Assembly (NCBI GenBank): GCA_947625395.1
Contig: CANQOD010000013.1
Coordinates: forward strand, 1-14,321
Length of the DNA stretch: 14,321 nucleotides
From: an uncultured Bacilli bacterium
GTDB lineage: Bacteria > Bacillota_I > Bacilli_A > RF39 > UBA660
Direction of reading: 5' to 3'
In this document: piece by piece, positions 1 through 6,062 of the stretch
How positions within the stretch are numbered: position 1 is the first letter of the stretch
How the letters are laid out: every line of letters starts with the position of its first letter
Notes under the pieces: generated by a model
What the model saw: only the letters and a program-made list of their open reading frames with translations
What the model was told of the DNA's origin: nothing
Database searches by the model: none
Position numbers and translations under genes: made by a program

Positions 1-1
1 T

Positions 2-49
2 GGTAGAAGACCGATTATTCTGCCGGTTATTCTAGATGTGAAGAAATAA
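2..49 (+). CDS. 3' end of a gene, probably ribonuclease J (partial)
   Basis: Reading from base 2 on the + strand gives fifteen codons, GRRPIILPVILDVKK, followed by TAA at 47-49; the rest lies left of the window. The RRPxILPVI string close to the C-terminus resembles my memory of the end of RNase J1/J2 proteins, the beta-CASP ribonucleases that degrade and process RNA in Gram-positive bacteria. A hairpin with a T tract follows directly, as expected after a real gene end. With so few residues the identity is a suggestion; that a + strand gene ends here is more secure than its name. Confidence 0.5.
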   Translation, partial: GRRPIILPVILDVKK

Positions 50-51
50 AG

Positions 52-120
52 AAAACTTTCCTATAAATGATGTTTCTTTTATGAAGTTACATCGTTTATG
101 ATTGGAAAGTTTTTTCTTTT
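52..120. terminator. Bidirectional terminator between the converging rnj-like gene and rny
   Basis: A long inverted repeat: AAAACTTTCC (52-61) pairs with GGAAAGTTTT (104-113), and inside it ATAAATGATGT (63-73) pairs with ACATCGTTTAT (89-99) with one G-U pair on the + strand. The loop is 74-88. A T-rich run follows on the + strand (110-120), and the minus strand reads into TTTTCTTTATTTC on the other side. It best serves the + strand gene ending at 49, and acts as a second stop for rny read-through. Confidence 0.75.
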
Positions 121-138
121 GTTAAGGATAGATATAGG

Positions 139-166
139 CAAAAGAAAAGAAGCTATTTTGCTTCTT
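139..166 (-). terminator. Intrinsic terminator of rny
   Basis: On the minus strand AAGAAGC (166-160) and GCTTCTT (153-147) form a 7-bp stem with a 6-nt loop, followed by a TTCTTTT-type tract (146-139). The stem includes the rny stop codon TAG at 155-153, so termination and the gene end overlap. Confidence 0.75.
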
Positions 167-1706
167 CTTGGGCTCTTGTTTCCCGAACAACTGTAATTTT
201 AATGGTTCCAGGGTACTTCATTGTTTCTTCAATTTTCTCTTTGATTTCTCGAGCAACTTGATGTGCTTTTAAATCGTCGATTTCTTCGGGCTTAACAATA
301 ACACGTAATTCTCGTCCCGCTTGCATTGCATACGTTTTTTCCACACCTTCAATGTCGTTTCCTACTTCTTCTAGTTGTGTGAGTCGTTGAATATAATTCT
401 CAAGAGAATCATTACGAGCTCCTGGTCGAGAAGCGGAAAGCGCATCTGCGATGGCAACAAGGACAGAAATGACACTCGTTGCTTTCGTATCACCATGATG
501 AGAAGCGATGGCATTTAAAACGGTTGCATGTTCATGATATTTTTTTGCCATTTCTTTACCAATATCTACATGGCTTCCTTCAATCTCATGGTCAATGGCT
601 TTTCCAATATCATGTAAAAGTCCTGCCCGTTTAGCAAGGTTCACGTCTTCTCCTATCTCACCTGCTAGAAGACCAGCCAACTCTGCCACTTCCTTGGAAT
701 GCTGTAATGCATTTTGTCCGTAACTGGTTCTAAAATGCAACTTTCCAACCAGCTCAATCAATTCAGGTGCCATCTTTGTAATTCCTAGTTCAAACAAAGT
801 ATTATTTCCATATTCCATGATTTTATCTCGCATGTCTTTACAAGTTTTATCATAAACTTCTTCAATACGAGTCGGATGAATGCGACCATCTTTAATTAAA
901 GTTTCAAGCGTCACTCTTGCAATTTCTCTACGATAAGGGTCAAAGCTTGAAAGGACAACGGCCTCTGGTGTATCATCTATAATTAAATCAACACCGGTAA
1001 TTGCTTCAAGGGTACGAATATTTCGTCCTTCCCTACCGATAATTCTTCCTTTCATATCTTCGCTTGGAAGATTGACAACGGTGACTGTTTGGTCATTTGC
1101 AATATCTGCAGCATATCTTTGCATCGCAGATACAATCATTTCGCGTGCTTTCGCAGTTGCTGTTAAACGTGCATCTTCTTCTTGTTCGCTCATATAAAGA
1201 GCTATTTCACGTTGCATTGCATCTTTCACATTTTCCATAATCTTTTCTCTAGCTTTTTCTTTACTGTAACCAGAGACTTTTTCAAGAATATCAAGTTGCT
1301 GTTTTTTGATTTCTTCCACTTTATTTTGTGCTTCTTGAATTTGTTTATTACGTTCCGTTAATTTTTGTTCCCGCTCATCTAAAGCAGTTTCACGTTTTTG
1401 ATAAAGTTCATCACGTTTATCCATATTATTTTCACGTTGTAAAATTCGTTCTTCTTGTTCTTTTAATTCATTTTTCTTTTCTTTAATTTCTTTTTCTGCT
1501 TCTAATTTTAAACGATGTGATTCTTCTTTCACTTCTAAAATAGAATCTCTTTTAAATGAATCTGCTTCTTTCTTTGCTTTTTGTAACATTTTTTCTATTT
1601 TCTTAGATGTATTTACTTCTCTTAACGAATTGATAACAAAAACGGCGACGAAACCAATCGTAAATCCAACAATTATCCATAAAATGGAAGGCATTATTTG
1701 ATTCAT
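153..1706 (-). CDS. rny: Ribonuclease Y (membrane-anchored endoribonuclease)
   Basis: RNase Y starts mRNA decay in many Gram-positive bacteria and sits at the inner face of the membrane. The 517-aa product, close to the usual 520, shows the whole family layout: an N-terminal membrane segment (about residues 5-26), a long charged coiled coil (about 30-150), a KH RNA-binding domain with GRIIGREGRN at about 220-229, and an HD domain whose HD pair (LLHDIGKAID) is H365-D366. The start was placed at the ATG at 1706 because GGAGGT ends a few bases upstream; an ATG 12 bases earlier overlaps that ribosome binding site. It has its own promoter and terminator. RNase Y lies near recA in B. subtilis too. 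Identification is secure. Confidence 0.97.
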   Translation of the reverse strand: MNQIMPSILWIIVGFTIGFVAVFVINSLREVNTSKKIEKMLQKAKKEADSFKRDSILEVKEESHRLKLEAEKEIKEKKNELKEQEERILQRENNMDKRDELYQKRETALDEREQKLTERNKQIQEAQNKVEEIKKQQLDILEKVSGYSKEKAREKIMENVKDAMQREIALYMSEQEEDARLTATAKAREMIVSAMQRYAADIANDQTVTVVNLPSEDMKGRIIGREGRNIRTLEAITGVDLIIDDTPEAVVLSSFDPYRREIARVTLETLIKDGRIHPTRIEEVYDKTCKDMRDKIMEYGNNTLFELGITKMAPELIELVGKLHFRTSYGQNALQHSKEVAELAGLLAGEIGEDVNLAKRAGLLHDIGKAIDHEIEGSHVDIGKEMAKKYHEHATVLNAIASHHGDTKATSVISVLVAIADALSASRPGARNDSLENYIQRLTQLEEVGNDIEGVEKTYAMQAGRELRVIVKPEEIDDLKAHQVAREIKEKIEETMKYPGTIKITVVRETRAQEEAK

Positions 1707-1749
1707 TATTACCTCCATCTAGAATCTATATTATTACAATTCCAATTTT

Positions 1750-1778
1750 ATTGTAAAATGAAAGAAGAGTGATGTCAA
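1750..1778 (-). promoter_or_regulatory. rny promoter (sigma-A type) with overlapping inverted repeat
   Basis: Minus strand: -35 TTGACA (1778-1773), 17-bp spacer, -10 TACAAT (1755-1750), a near-perfect sigma-A promoter about 44 bases ahead of the rny start. A 7-bp perfect inverted repeat, TTACAAT and ATTGTAA separated by 9 bases (1734-1756), covers the -10 and the likely start of the transcript. Confidence 0.8.
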
Positions 1779-1785
1779 GGAAAAG

Positions 1786-1812
1786 AAAAATAGAAGTCTT
1801 GGTAAATGACTT
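1786..1812. terminator. Weak hairpin after the 262-aa gene
   Basis: AAGTC (1794-1798) pairs with GACTT (1808-1812) around a 9-nt loop. T-rich runs follow on both strands. The stem is only 5 bp, so it is a weak candidate for the end of the 262-aa gene's transcript, lying just ahead of the rny promoter. Confidence 0.35.
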
Positions 1813-1823
1813 TTATTTTTTGT

Positions 1824-2612
1824 TTAAATTTGGTATTTTTTCTTCAGGTATTGCACATGAATAGGCTCTGTTTCTTGCCAACGTTTGTTGACATTTTCAC
1901 CCATTTCCATGGCATTGATTCTTGATAACCTTTCTAATTTTTCAAAATAGTAATCATTGGTATATGCATTGAATTTGTCGATGATGTTACCTTGGTTCAA
2001 TAAAAGACAGTCCATTACTTTTTGAGCACCAAGCTCATCATAGATAAATTTGGCATTCCCATAGGCAACCATATAAGGAAGATGAATCATGTCGGGCGTT
2101 AAAGGAACACCCATTTTTTCTAAAATTCCATAGCTAATCATTTCTATAAAGCCTTCGGAAGCAATGCGATGCTTTTCTTGGTATTGATTTTCTATTGAAA
2201 TTCCATTGCGAACATAAAGTTCCTTATCTTCAATAACCAATGGATCTACATATCCACAAATGGCATGAGCAAGCGCATGCGCAAATGATTTTTGCCTCTT
2301 CTCGAGTGAAGATTTTCGATAAAGAATAAATTGGTCCTGTTCTTCCTGATTCGGCAAGTTTAAAAAGTAAAACGCAGTGTCGTCTTCTTGTCCAATTGTC
2401 TCCTCATACTCTCGTTTTGAAATGATTTTTCCAGTAAGTTCTTCTAAAACTTCTTTTAAAGTTTGATGCTCATCTTGTTCATAAAAATACAATTGTGAAA
2501 TTGTATCGAATACAAGAGAGTGATAACGATTCCCTAGAAAAATTCCAAGTCCTTCTAAGATAGGATTTAAAGTCTGTACCAAATAATTAGGATCTCCTTG
2601 AATAATCGTCAT
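1824..2612 (-). CDS. Unrecognised 262-aa protein with degenerate zinc-peptidase-like motif
   Basis: I do not recognise a named family. The protein is soluble-looking, with no signal peptide or membrane segment. Residues 110-120 read FAHALAHAICG, which has the shape of the FxHExGHxxxG helix of zinc metallopeptidases, but the catalytic Glu position is Ala (H112-A-L-A-H116). About 37-41 residues later comes SEGFIEMIS (E153, E157), where such enzymes carry the third zinc-binding Glu. The link to peptidases is inference from this pattern only. The start has an AAGGA ribosome binding site about 8 bases upstream. It has its own promoter in the 66-bp gap after recA. It stands between recA and rny, where B. 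subtilis carries other genes. Confidence 0.85.
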   Translation of the reverse strand: MTIIQGDPNYLVQTLNPILEGLGIFLGNRYHSLVFDTISQLYFYEQDEHQTLKEVLEELTGKIISKREYEETIGQEDDTAFYFLNLPNQEEQDQFILYRKSSLEKRQKSFAHALAHAICGYVDPLVIEDKELYVRNGISIENQYQEKHRIASEGFIEMISYGILEKMGVPLTPDMIHLPYMVAYGNAKFIYDELGAQKVMDCLLLNQGNIIDKFNAYTNDYYFEKLERLSRINAMEMGENVNKRWQETEPIHVQYLKKKYQI

Positions 2613-2637
2613 ACGAACACTTCCTTAATTGCTGCTT

Positions 2638-2666
2638 ATAATAACATCATTTTTTTAAAATGACAA
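2638..2666 (-). promoter_or_regulatory. Promoter of the 262-aa gene
   Basis: Minus strand: -35 TTGTCA (2666-2661), 17-bp spacer, -10 TATTAT (2643-2638), about 26 bases before the start codon. A perfect 7-bp inverted repeat (TCATTTT, 3-base gap, AAAATGA, 2647-2663) fills the spacer and touches the -35. It could be an operator, or a poor terminator for recA, or just AT-rich chance. Confidence 0.65.
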
Positions 2667-2678
2667 TGAAATCCTTCT

Positions 2679-3704
2679 TTATGTAGCAGGTTTGTTCAAT
2701 GAAATTCCATAATACTCTCTTACTTTTTCTTCAATTTCTTCTTTGAGTTCCGGTTGTTCTTTTAAAAGCAATTTGACATTTTCTTTTCCTTGACCTAGCT
2801 TTTCTCCTTGATAGCTATACCATGCACCTGTTTTTTCTAGAATGCCAGCTTCTGTACCTAAATCGACCAATTCGCCTTCACGAGAGATTCCTTCTCCATA
2901 CATAATATCTACAACAGCAGTTTTAAATGGAGGTGCCACTTTGTTCTTGACAACTTTTACCGTTGTTTTATTTCCAACAACACCATCACCCATTTTTAAC
3001 TGTTCATTTCTTCGAATATCAAGTCGAATCGTAGAATAAAATTTCAAAGCACGACCACCTGGTGTTGTTTCAGGATTACCAAACATGACCCCCACTTTTT
3101 CACGCAATTGGTTAATAAAAATAGCAATTGTTTTTGTCTTATTAATCGTACCAGAGAGTTTACGAAGAGCTTGACTCATTAATCTTGCTTGTAAGCCGAC
3201 ATGAGCATCTCCCATTTCACCATCAATTTCCGCTTGTGGAACAAGAGCCGCAACAGAGTCGATAACGACAATGCTAACAGCTTCACTCCGAACTAAAGCT
3301 TCACAAATTTCAAGTGCTTGTTCCCCAGTATCTGGCTGCGATAATAATAAAGAATTGGTATCCACACCTAATCTTTTCGCATAAACAGGATCTAAGGCAT
3401 GCTCAGCATCAATAAAAGCCGCACGTCCTCCCTGCTTTTGTACTTCAGCAATCGCTTGGAGTGCAAAAGTCGTTTTTCCACTGGATTCTGGTCCATAAAT
3501 TTCAATAATTCTTCCTTTTGGATATCCCCCAACACCAAGAGCAATATCTAAAGATAAACATCCACTGGAAACAACATCTATTTTCATATGGGTTCCTTCT
3601 CCCAAACACATAATAGAACCTTTTCCAAACTGTTTTTCAATATCGGCAAGCACTTGCTCTAATGCCTTTTGTTTATCATCACTTTTACTTGTAGCTTTCG
3701 TCAT
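2679..3704 (-). CDS. recA: Recombinase RecA
   Basis: RecA forms filaments on single-stranded DNA, drives strand exchange, and in the SOS response stimulates LexA self-cleavage. The 341-aa product has Walker A GPESSGKTT at 71-79, the VIDSVAAL Walker B region, and the conserved loop stretch around NQLREKVGVMFGNPETTPGG. The C-terminus is short and ends GISLNKPAT, without a long acidic tail. An AGGAGG site lies 6 bases before the ATG. The gene stands alone with its own promoter, and a LexA-box-like palindrome lies just upstream of that promoter. In B. subtilis cinA sits between pgsA and recA; here a 236-bp gap replaces it. Confidence 0.98.
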   Translation of the reverse strand: MTKATSKSDDKQKALEQVLADIEKQFGKGSIMCLGEGTHMKIDVVSSGCLSLDIALGVGGYPKGRIIEIYGPESSGKTTFALQAIAEVQKQGGRAAFIDAEHALDPVYAKRLGVDTNSLLLSQPDTGEQALEICEALVRSEAVSIVVIDSVAALVPQAEIDGEMGDAHVGLQARLMSQALRKLSGTINKTKTIAIFINQLREKVGVMFGNPETTPGGRALKFYSTIRLDIRRNEQLKMGDGVVGNKTTVKVVKNKVAPPFKTAVVDIMYGEGISREGELVDLGTEAGILEKTGAWYSYQGEKLGQGKENVKLLLKEQPELKEEIEEKVREYYGISLNKPAT

Positions 3705-3734
3705 ATAAACCTCCTAAATGATTTCTACATTTTC

Positions 3735-3764
3735 ATTCTAACATTAAAGATTTTAAGAAGTCAA
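3735..3764 (-). promoter_or_regulatory. recA promoter
   Basis: Minus strand: -35 TTGACT (3764-3759), 18-bp spacer, -10 TAGAAT (3740-3735) preceded by TGT, giving an extended -10. It lies about 31 bases before the recA start. Confidence 0.75.
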
Positions 3765-3774
3765 GAACTTTTTT

Positions 3775-3788
3775 CAAACAATTGTTTG
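3775..3788. promoter_or_regulatory. Perfect 14-bp palindrome upstream of recA, possible SOS operator
   Basis: CAAACAATTGTTTG is a perfect palindrome whose edge is 10 bp upstream of the recA -35. It has the AAC-N4-GTT core of Gram-positive LexA (DinR) boxes, which are of the form CGAACATATGTTCG. It differs at symmetric positions: A for G at position 2 and T for C at position 13, plus the two central bases. Operator function is inferred from position and shape. The rest of the recA-pgsA gap (3789-3918) shows nothing I can name. Confidence 0.4.
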
Positions 3789-3918
3789 TAATTATTGGCT
3801 AGTCAAAATAAAGCTATTTTAAAGATTTCTTTTCCTGGACTGATACAAATCAAAAATGTGTCTATTTTTAATGAAACATTTTAAAAATTCACTCGGTTAC
3901 CTTTTTAAATAAAGGCAA

Positions 3919-3942
3919 GAAAAAAAGCACGTCAATGTGCCT
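3919..3942 (-). terminator. Intrinsic terminator of pgsA
   Basis: Minus strand: AGGCAC, a 6-nt loop, then GTGCTT, forming a 6-bp stem with one G-U pair, followed by a run of seven T (3926-3920). The stem runs into the pgsA stop codon at 3943-3941. Confidence 0.65.
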
Positions 3943-4543
3943 ATAGTATTTCTTCTTTTGGGAAAAGAATCTCTTTGTTTAACCGATAGTAGTCAATCAT
4001 TGAAATCACACTCATAATCGTTGCAAAGTATAGAAGAAAATCAGAAACTCTAATTCCAATCAATTCAAATGGTAAATTATAGAAAAAAGTAAGGACGAGA
4101 CCTACCATCATGGTCGCTGTTTTGATTTTTCCCGAATAAATTGCAGCTTGTACTTTTCCTTTTCGACTTGCTTCCATTTTAATGGCATCCACAACAGTAT
4201 CCCTAAAAATAATAATGACAGGAATCCAAGGTGTAATGAAGCCTTGTACTGCTAAAATAATTAAAATTGGATTGACCAATAATTTATCCGCAATCGCATC
4301 TAACATCTTGCCAAGATCAGTTACTTGATTATTTTTTCTTGCAAGATAACCATCTAAGAAATCCGTTAGGGAAGCAACAATAAATATTCCACCAGCAATA
4401 AAATACTCTACTCTTACATAAATTCCACCAATGAGCACTTTGGGCATTTGAATTCCAATGGCATAAAATGGAAATAACATAAATAGAATAACGACAATTG
4501 TTAAAATAATTCTCAGAACTGTTAATTTAGTAGGTGTATTCAC
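3941..4543 (-). CDS. pgsA: CDP-diacylglycerol-glycerol-3-phosphate 3-phosphatidyltransferase
   Basis: PgsA makes phosphatidylglycerophosphate from CDP-diacylglycerol and glycerol-3-phosphate in the membrane, the committed step to phosphatidylglycerol. The 200-aa product has the full CDP-alcohol phosphotransferase signature D-x2-D-G-x2-A-R-x8-G-x3-D-x3-D, from D61 to D86, set among several hydrophobic segments. I placed the start at the GTG at 4543, giving MNTPTKLTVLRI, which matches the usual N-terminus; AAGGAA lies 9 bases upstream. A GTG three codons earlier (4552) abuts that site directly and is less likely. The start overlaps the end of the rodZ-like gene by 17 bases, so the two are translated from one mRNA. 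Confidence 0.95.
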   Translation of the reverse strand: MNTPTKLTVLRIILTIVVILFMLFPFYAIGIQMPKVLIGGIYVRVEYFIAGGIFIVASLTDFLDGYLARKNNQVTDLGKMLDAIADKLLVNPILIILAVQGFITPWIPVIIIFRDTVVDAIKMEASRKGKVQAAIYSGKIKTATMMVGLVLTFFYNLPFELIGIRVSDFLLYFATIMSVISMIDYYRLNKEILFPKEEIL

Positions 4544-5009
4544 TACTAACACTTCCTTTCAACTCTGATGTTCGTACTGGCTCTTTATTGACTTCTTTAA
4601 TAATGATAACCACAAGTAATAAAACAAAAATAGCAATCATGGTTCCTAAAATAAAAGGAGCAAAGTTAATCTTTCTTTTATGAACCGTTGTATAGGGAGA
4701 AACAACTTTTTTGTCATCTTCTTCCTTTAATCTTCGCGCTTCAACAATATCTTCTAAAGAGATTTTAGAAGTGTGTTCAAAAAGAAAATCATTGAATTCT
4801 TCTGTCACATCTTCTTTATTGAGTCCTAAATATTTGGCATATTCTTGTAGCATATGTCTTAAATGATAGACATCTTTAAAAGCCTTGATATTTCCACTTT
4901 CCATATTTTCTAGTTCTAAGATCGAAAATTTCAAGTCTTCACTTGCTTCTTCTAGACTTACACCATGACTTTTTCGGACCTCTTTTAAATAGGCGCCTAA
5001 CTCTTTCAT
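4527..5009 (-). CDS. rodZ: RodZ/YmfM-like membrane protein with N-terminal helix-turn-helix
   Basis: RodZ-type proteins link the MreB cytoskeleton to the wall-elongation machinery. The 160-aa product has an N-terminal Cro-like helix-turn-helix (about 1-70, starting MKELGAYLKEVRKSHGVSLEE), a charged linker, one membrane segment (about 116-138) and a tail of about 20 residues. That tail is much shorter than the extracellular domain of E. coli RodZ. Order ahead of pgsA matches ymfM-pgsA of B. subtilis, which supports the call. GAGGTGAC lies just upstream of the ATG. The gene begins only 22 bases after the RNase P RNA T tract, so it probably shares that transcript. Whether it acts in cell shape like E. 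coli RodZ is inference. Confidence 0.85.
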   Translation of the reverse strand: MKELGAYLKEVRKSHGVSLEEASEDLKFSILELENMESGNIKAFKDVYHLRHMLQEYAKYLGLNKEDVTEEFNDFLFEHTSKISLEDIVEARRLKEEDDKKVVSPYTTVHKRKINFAPFILGTMIAIFVLLLVVIIIKEVNKEPVRTSELKGSVSSEYTY

Positions 5010-5031
5010 GTGTCACCTCTTTTTACAAATT

Positions 5032-5381
5032 AAAAAAACATTTCATAAGCCATGTTCTGTCCCTATCTCTAGGTGGCAAACATTTATCTACTAGTTTCCT
5101 AGTCCCTAACTCCATTTTGTTTCTGTTGTTAGAGCTCCCCTACCAAAATTTGGGTTTCTCACTCGTGGGGTTTACCTCGTTTCACTTCTTCGTTTCCAAA
5201 GAATTCGTCACTGTGGCACTTTATCAGAACCTGCATAGTTTCCCTTAGCAAATTCCTTCGCCGTTAGATTTCTCTACCCTAGGTTATTTTTTCCCTAGGC
5301 ACGAACACTACGACCATTCCAGGTGCGTGTGAGCATGGACTTTCCTCTACCTTATTGATAGGCAGCGTTTGCCGAAATGTT
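5032..5381 (-). ncRNA. rnpB: RNase P RNA, type B (catalytic RNA for tRNA 5' processing)
   Basis: On the minus strand all hallmark blocks are present in order: GAGGAAAGTCCATGCTC (5347-5331, CR I/P4 5' strand), GTAGTGTTCGTGCCTAG (the Bacillus-type block), GTGCCACAGTGACGA (5219-5205), the CCCAAATTTTGGTAGGGG block (about 5154-5137), and ACAGAACATGGCTTATG (5060-5044, CR V/P4 3' strand). The P1 helix pairs AACATTTC (5381-5374) with GAAATGTT (5044-5037). The 5' strand of P1 begins inside the gpsB stop codon. A T tract follows P1; only a small hairpin (AACAT with ATGTT) precedes it, so termination may be leaky. At about 350 nt it is shorter than the roughly 400-nt B. subtilis RNA. Exact ends are inferred from P1. 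Confidence 0.96.
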
Positions 5382-5709
5382 AATCATCGTCTTTTCCGTA
5401 AACCATTTTTTCTAGTTGAGATAAACGTCTTAATACATCCACGTTACTGACTTCTCTTGGTTCTCTATCTTTGGCAATCTCGACATTCATTCTAGCATTG
5501 CGCAGTTCTTGTTTTAAGTTCATAATTTCCTTTAACAATTCTGCTTTTTCTTGTTCTAAATGGTTGATAATATTAAAGAATTGCTCATAATCACTGATGA
5601 CAACATCTAAAAATTGATCAACTTCTTTAAGACGATAACCTCTCGTATCAATCTTAAATTCTTTCTCTAGAATATCCTGTGGGGAAAGCGTAATTTTATT
5701 TTGGTACAT
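5380..5709 (-). CDS. gpsB: Cell division protein GpsB (DivIVA family)
   Basis: GpsB is a small cytoplasmic coiled-coil adaptor that docks on membranes at septa and binds class A PBPs. The 109-aa product has the N-terminal DivIVA membrane-binding fold (ITLSPQDILEKEFK, RGYRLKEVDQFLD), a coiled coil (about 35-75) and the C-terminal GpsB signature NVDVLRRLSQLEKMVYG. That tail separates it from full DivIVA. I chose the ATG at 5709: GGTGAT lies 5 bases before it and the product starts MYQNKITLS like the family. An ATG eight codons upstream (5733) is possible but has no good ribosome binding site. rnpB follows with no gap, the same order as in B. subtilis. Confidence 0.95.
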   Translation of the reverse strand: MYQNKITLSPQDILEKEFKIDTRGYRLKEVDQFLDVVISDYEQFFNIINHLEQEKAELLKEIMNLKQELRNARMNVEIAKDREPREVSNVDVLRRLSQLEKMVYGKDDD

Positions 5710-5756
5710 CTTTATCACCAATCCCTTTATCAATATTTATTCTACGAAAAAAGACA

Positions 5757-5876
5757 CTATTTGTCAATTGATTTAGAGAGCTTTTCTAACAATCCCCTTG
5801 TCCTTTCTTCAATCAACATTTCCTTTACTTCTTCATGCATCCGATTTAATAAAAAGATAACTTCTTTTGTTTTCAT
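5757..5876 (-). CDS. Possible 39-aa small protein ahead of gpsB
   Basis: A minus-strand ORF of 39 codons begins with ATG at 5876, has GGTGAT about 5 bases upstream (the same motif that precedes gpsB) and ends with TAG 47 bases before the gpsB start. The predicted peptide is highly charged and helical-looking (MKTKEVIFLLNRMHEEVKEM and onward, ending SKSIDK). I recognise no family. A candidate promoter lies just upstream, so at the least this region is the gpsB leader. Coding status is uncertain. Confidence 0.45.
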   Translation of the reverse strand: MKTKEVIFLLNRMHEEVKEMLIEERTRGLLEKLSKSIDK

Positions 5877-5892
5877 TCCAATCACCACTTTT

Positions 5893-5920
5893 ACTGTACC
5901 AGTTTTCTTTTTTCTTGCAA
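5893..5920 (-). promoter_or_regulatory. Candidate promoter of the gpsB-rnpB unit
   Basis: Minus strand: -35-like TTGCAA (5920-5915), 16-bp spacer, -10 TACAGT (5898-5893) with TGG ahead of it (extended -10). Each hexamer matches the consensus at four of six positions. It lies about 17 bases before the 39-aa ORF. A hairpin-forming repeat, AGCTTTT-CGAC-AAAAGCT (5920-5937), abuts the -35. Confidence 0.5.
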
Positions 5921-5996
5921 GCTTTTCGACAAAAGCTCTGATTTTTCACGCCCAAGAGGAGCATTTTTCTTTTTCCGACAAATGTTCTAGTGCAAA

Positions 5997-6025
5997 TTGA
6001 CGAAATCGAAAAAATGTAGTATACT
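5997..6025 (+). promoter_or_regulatory. Strong promoter of the 218-aa gene
   Basis: -35 TTGACG (5997-6002), exactly 17 bp, -10 TATACT (6020-6025). The start of transcription would be near 6032, about 30 bases before the ATG at 6063. It is divergent from the gpsB-side promoter, which lies about 75 bp away. Apart from these two promoters and the 39-aa ORF, the 5710-6062 region holds nothing else I can name. Confidence 0.8.
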
Positions 6026-6062
6026 ATAAAGCACTATTTAGAAATGGCAGGTTGAAGAACAA

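Noticed and set aside
2842..3039. + strand 65-codon ORF inside recA
   Set aside because: Antisense shadow of a highly conserved gene.
3789..3918. Possible cinA remnant or small gene between pgsA and recA
   Set aside because: No frame of useful length and no recognisable motif on either strand; AT-rich spacer.
5037..5062. Small AACAT/ATGTT hairpin plus T tract as a full terminator of rnpB
   Set aside because: Stem is only about 5 bp with a 10-nt loop and overlaps conserved RNase P sequence; the T tract alone does not establish termination before rodZ.
4943..5248. + strand 101-codon ORF
   Set aside because: Runs antisense across the end of rnpB and the start of rodZ; its codons simply reflect the RNA gene.
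5701..6000. + strand 99-codon ORF
   Set aside because: Antisense to the gpsB start and the leader region; no ribosome binding site or promoter of its own.
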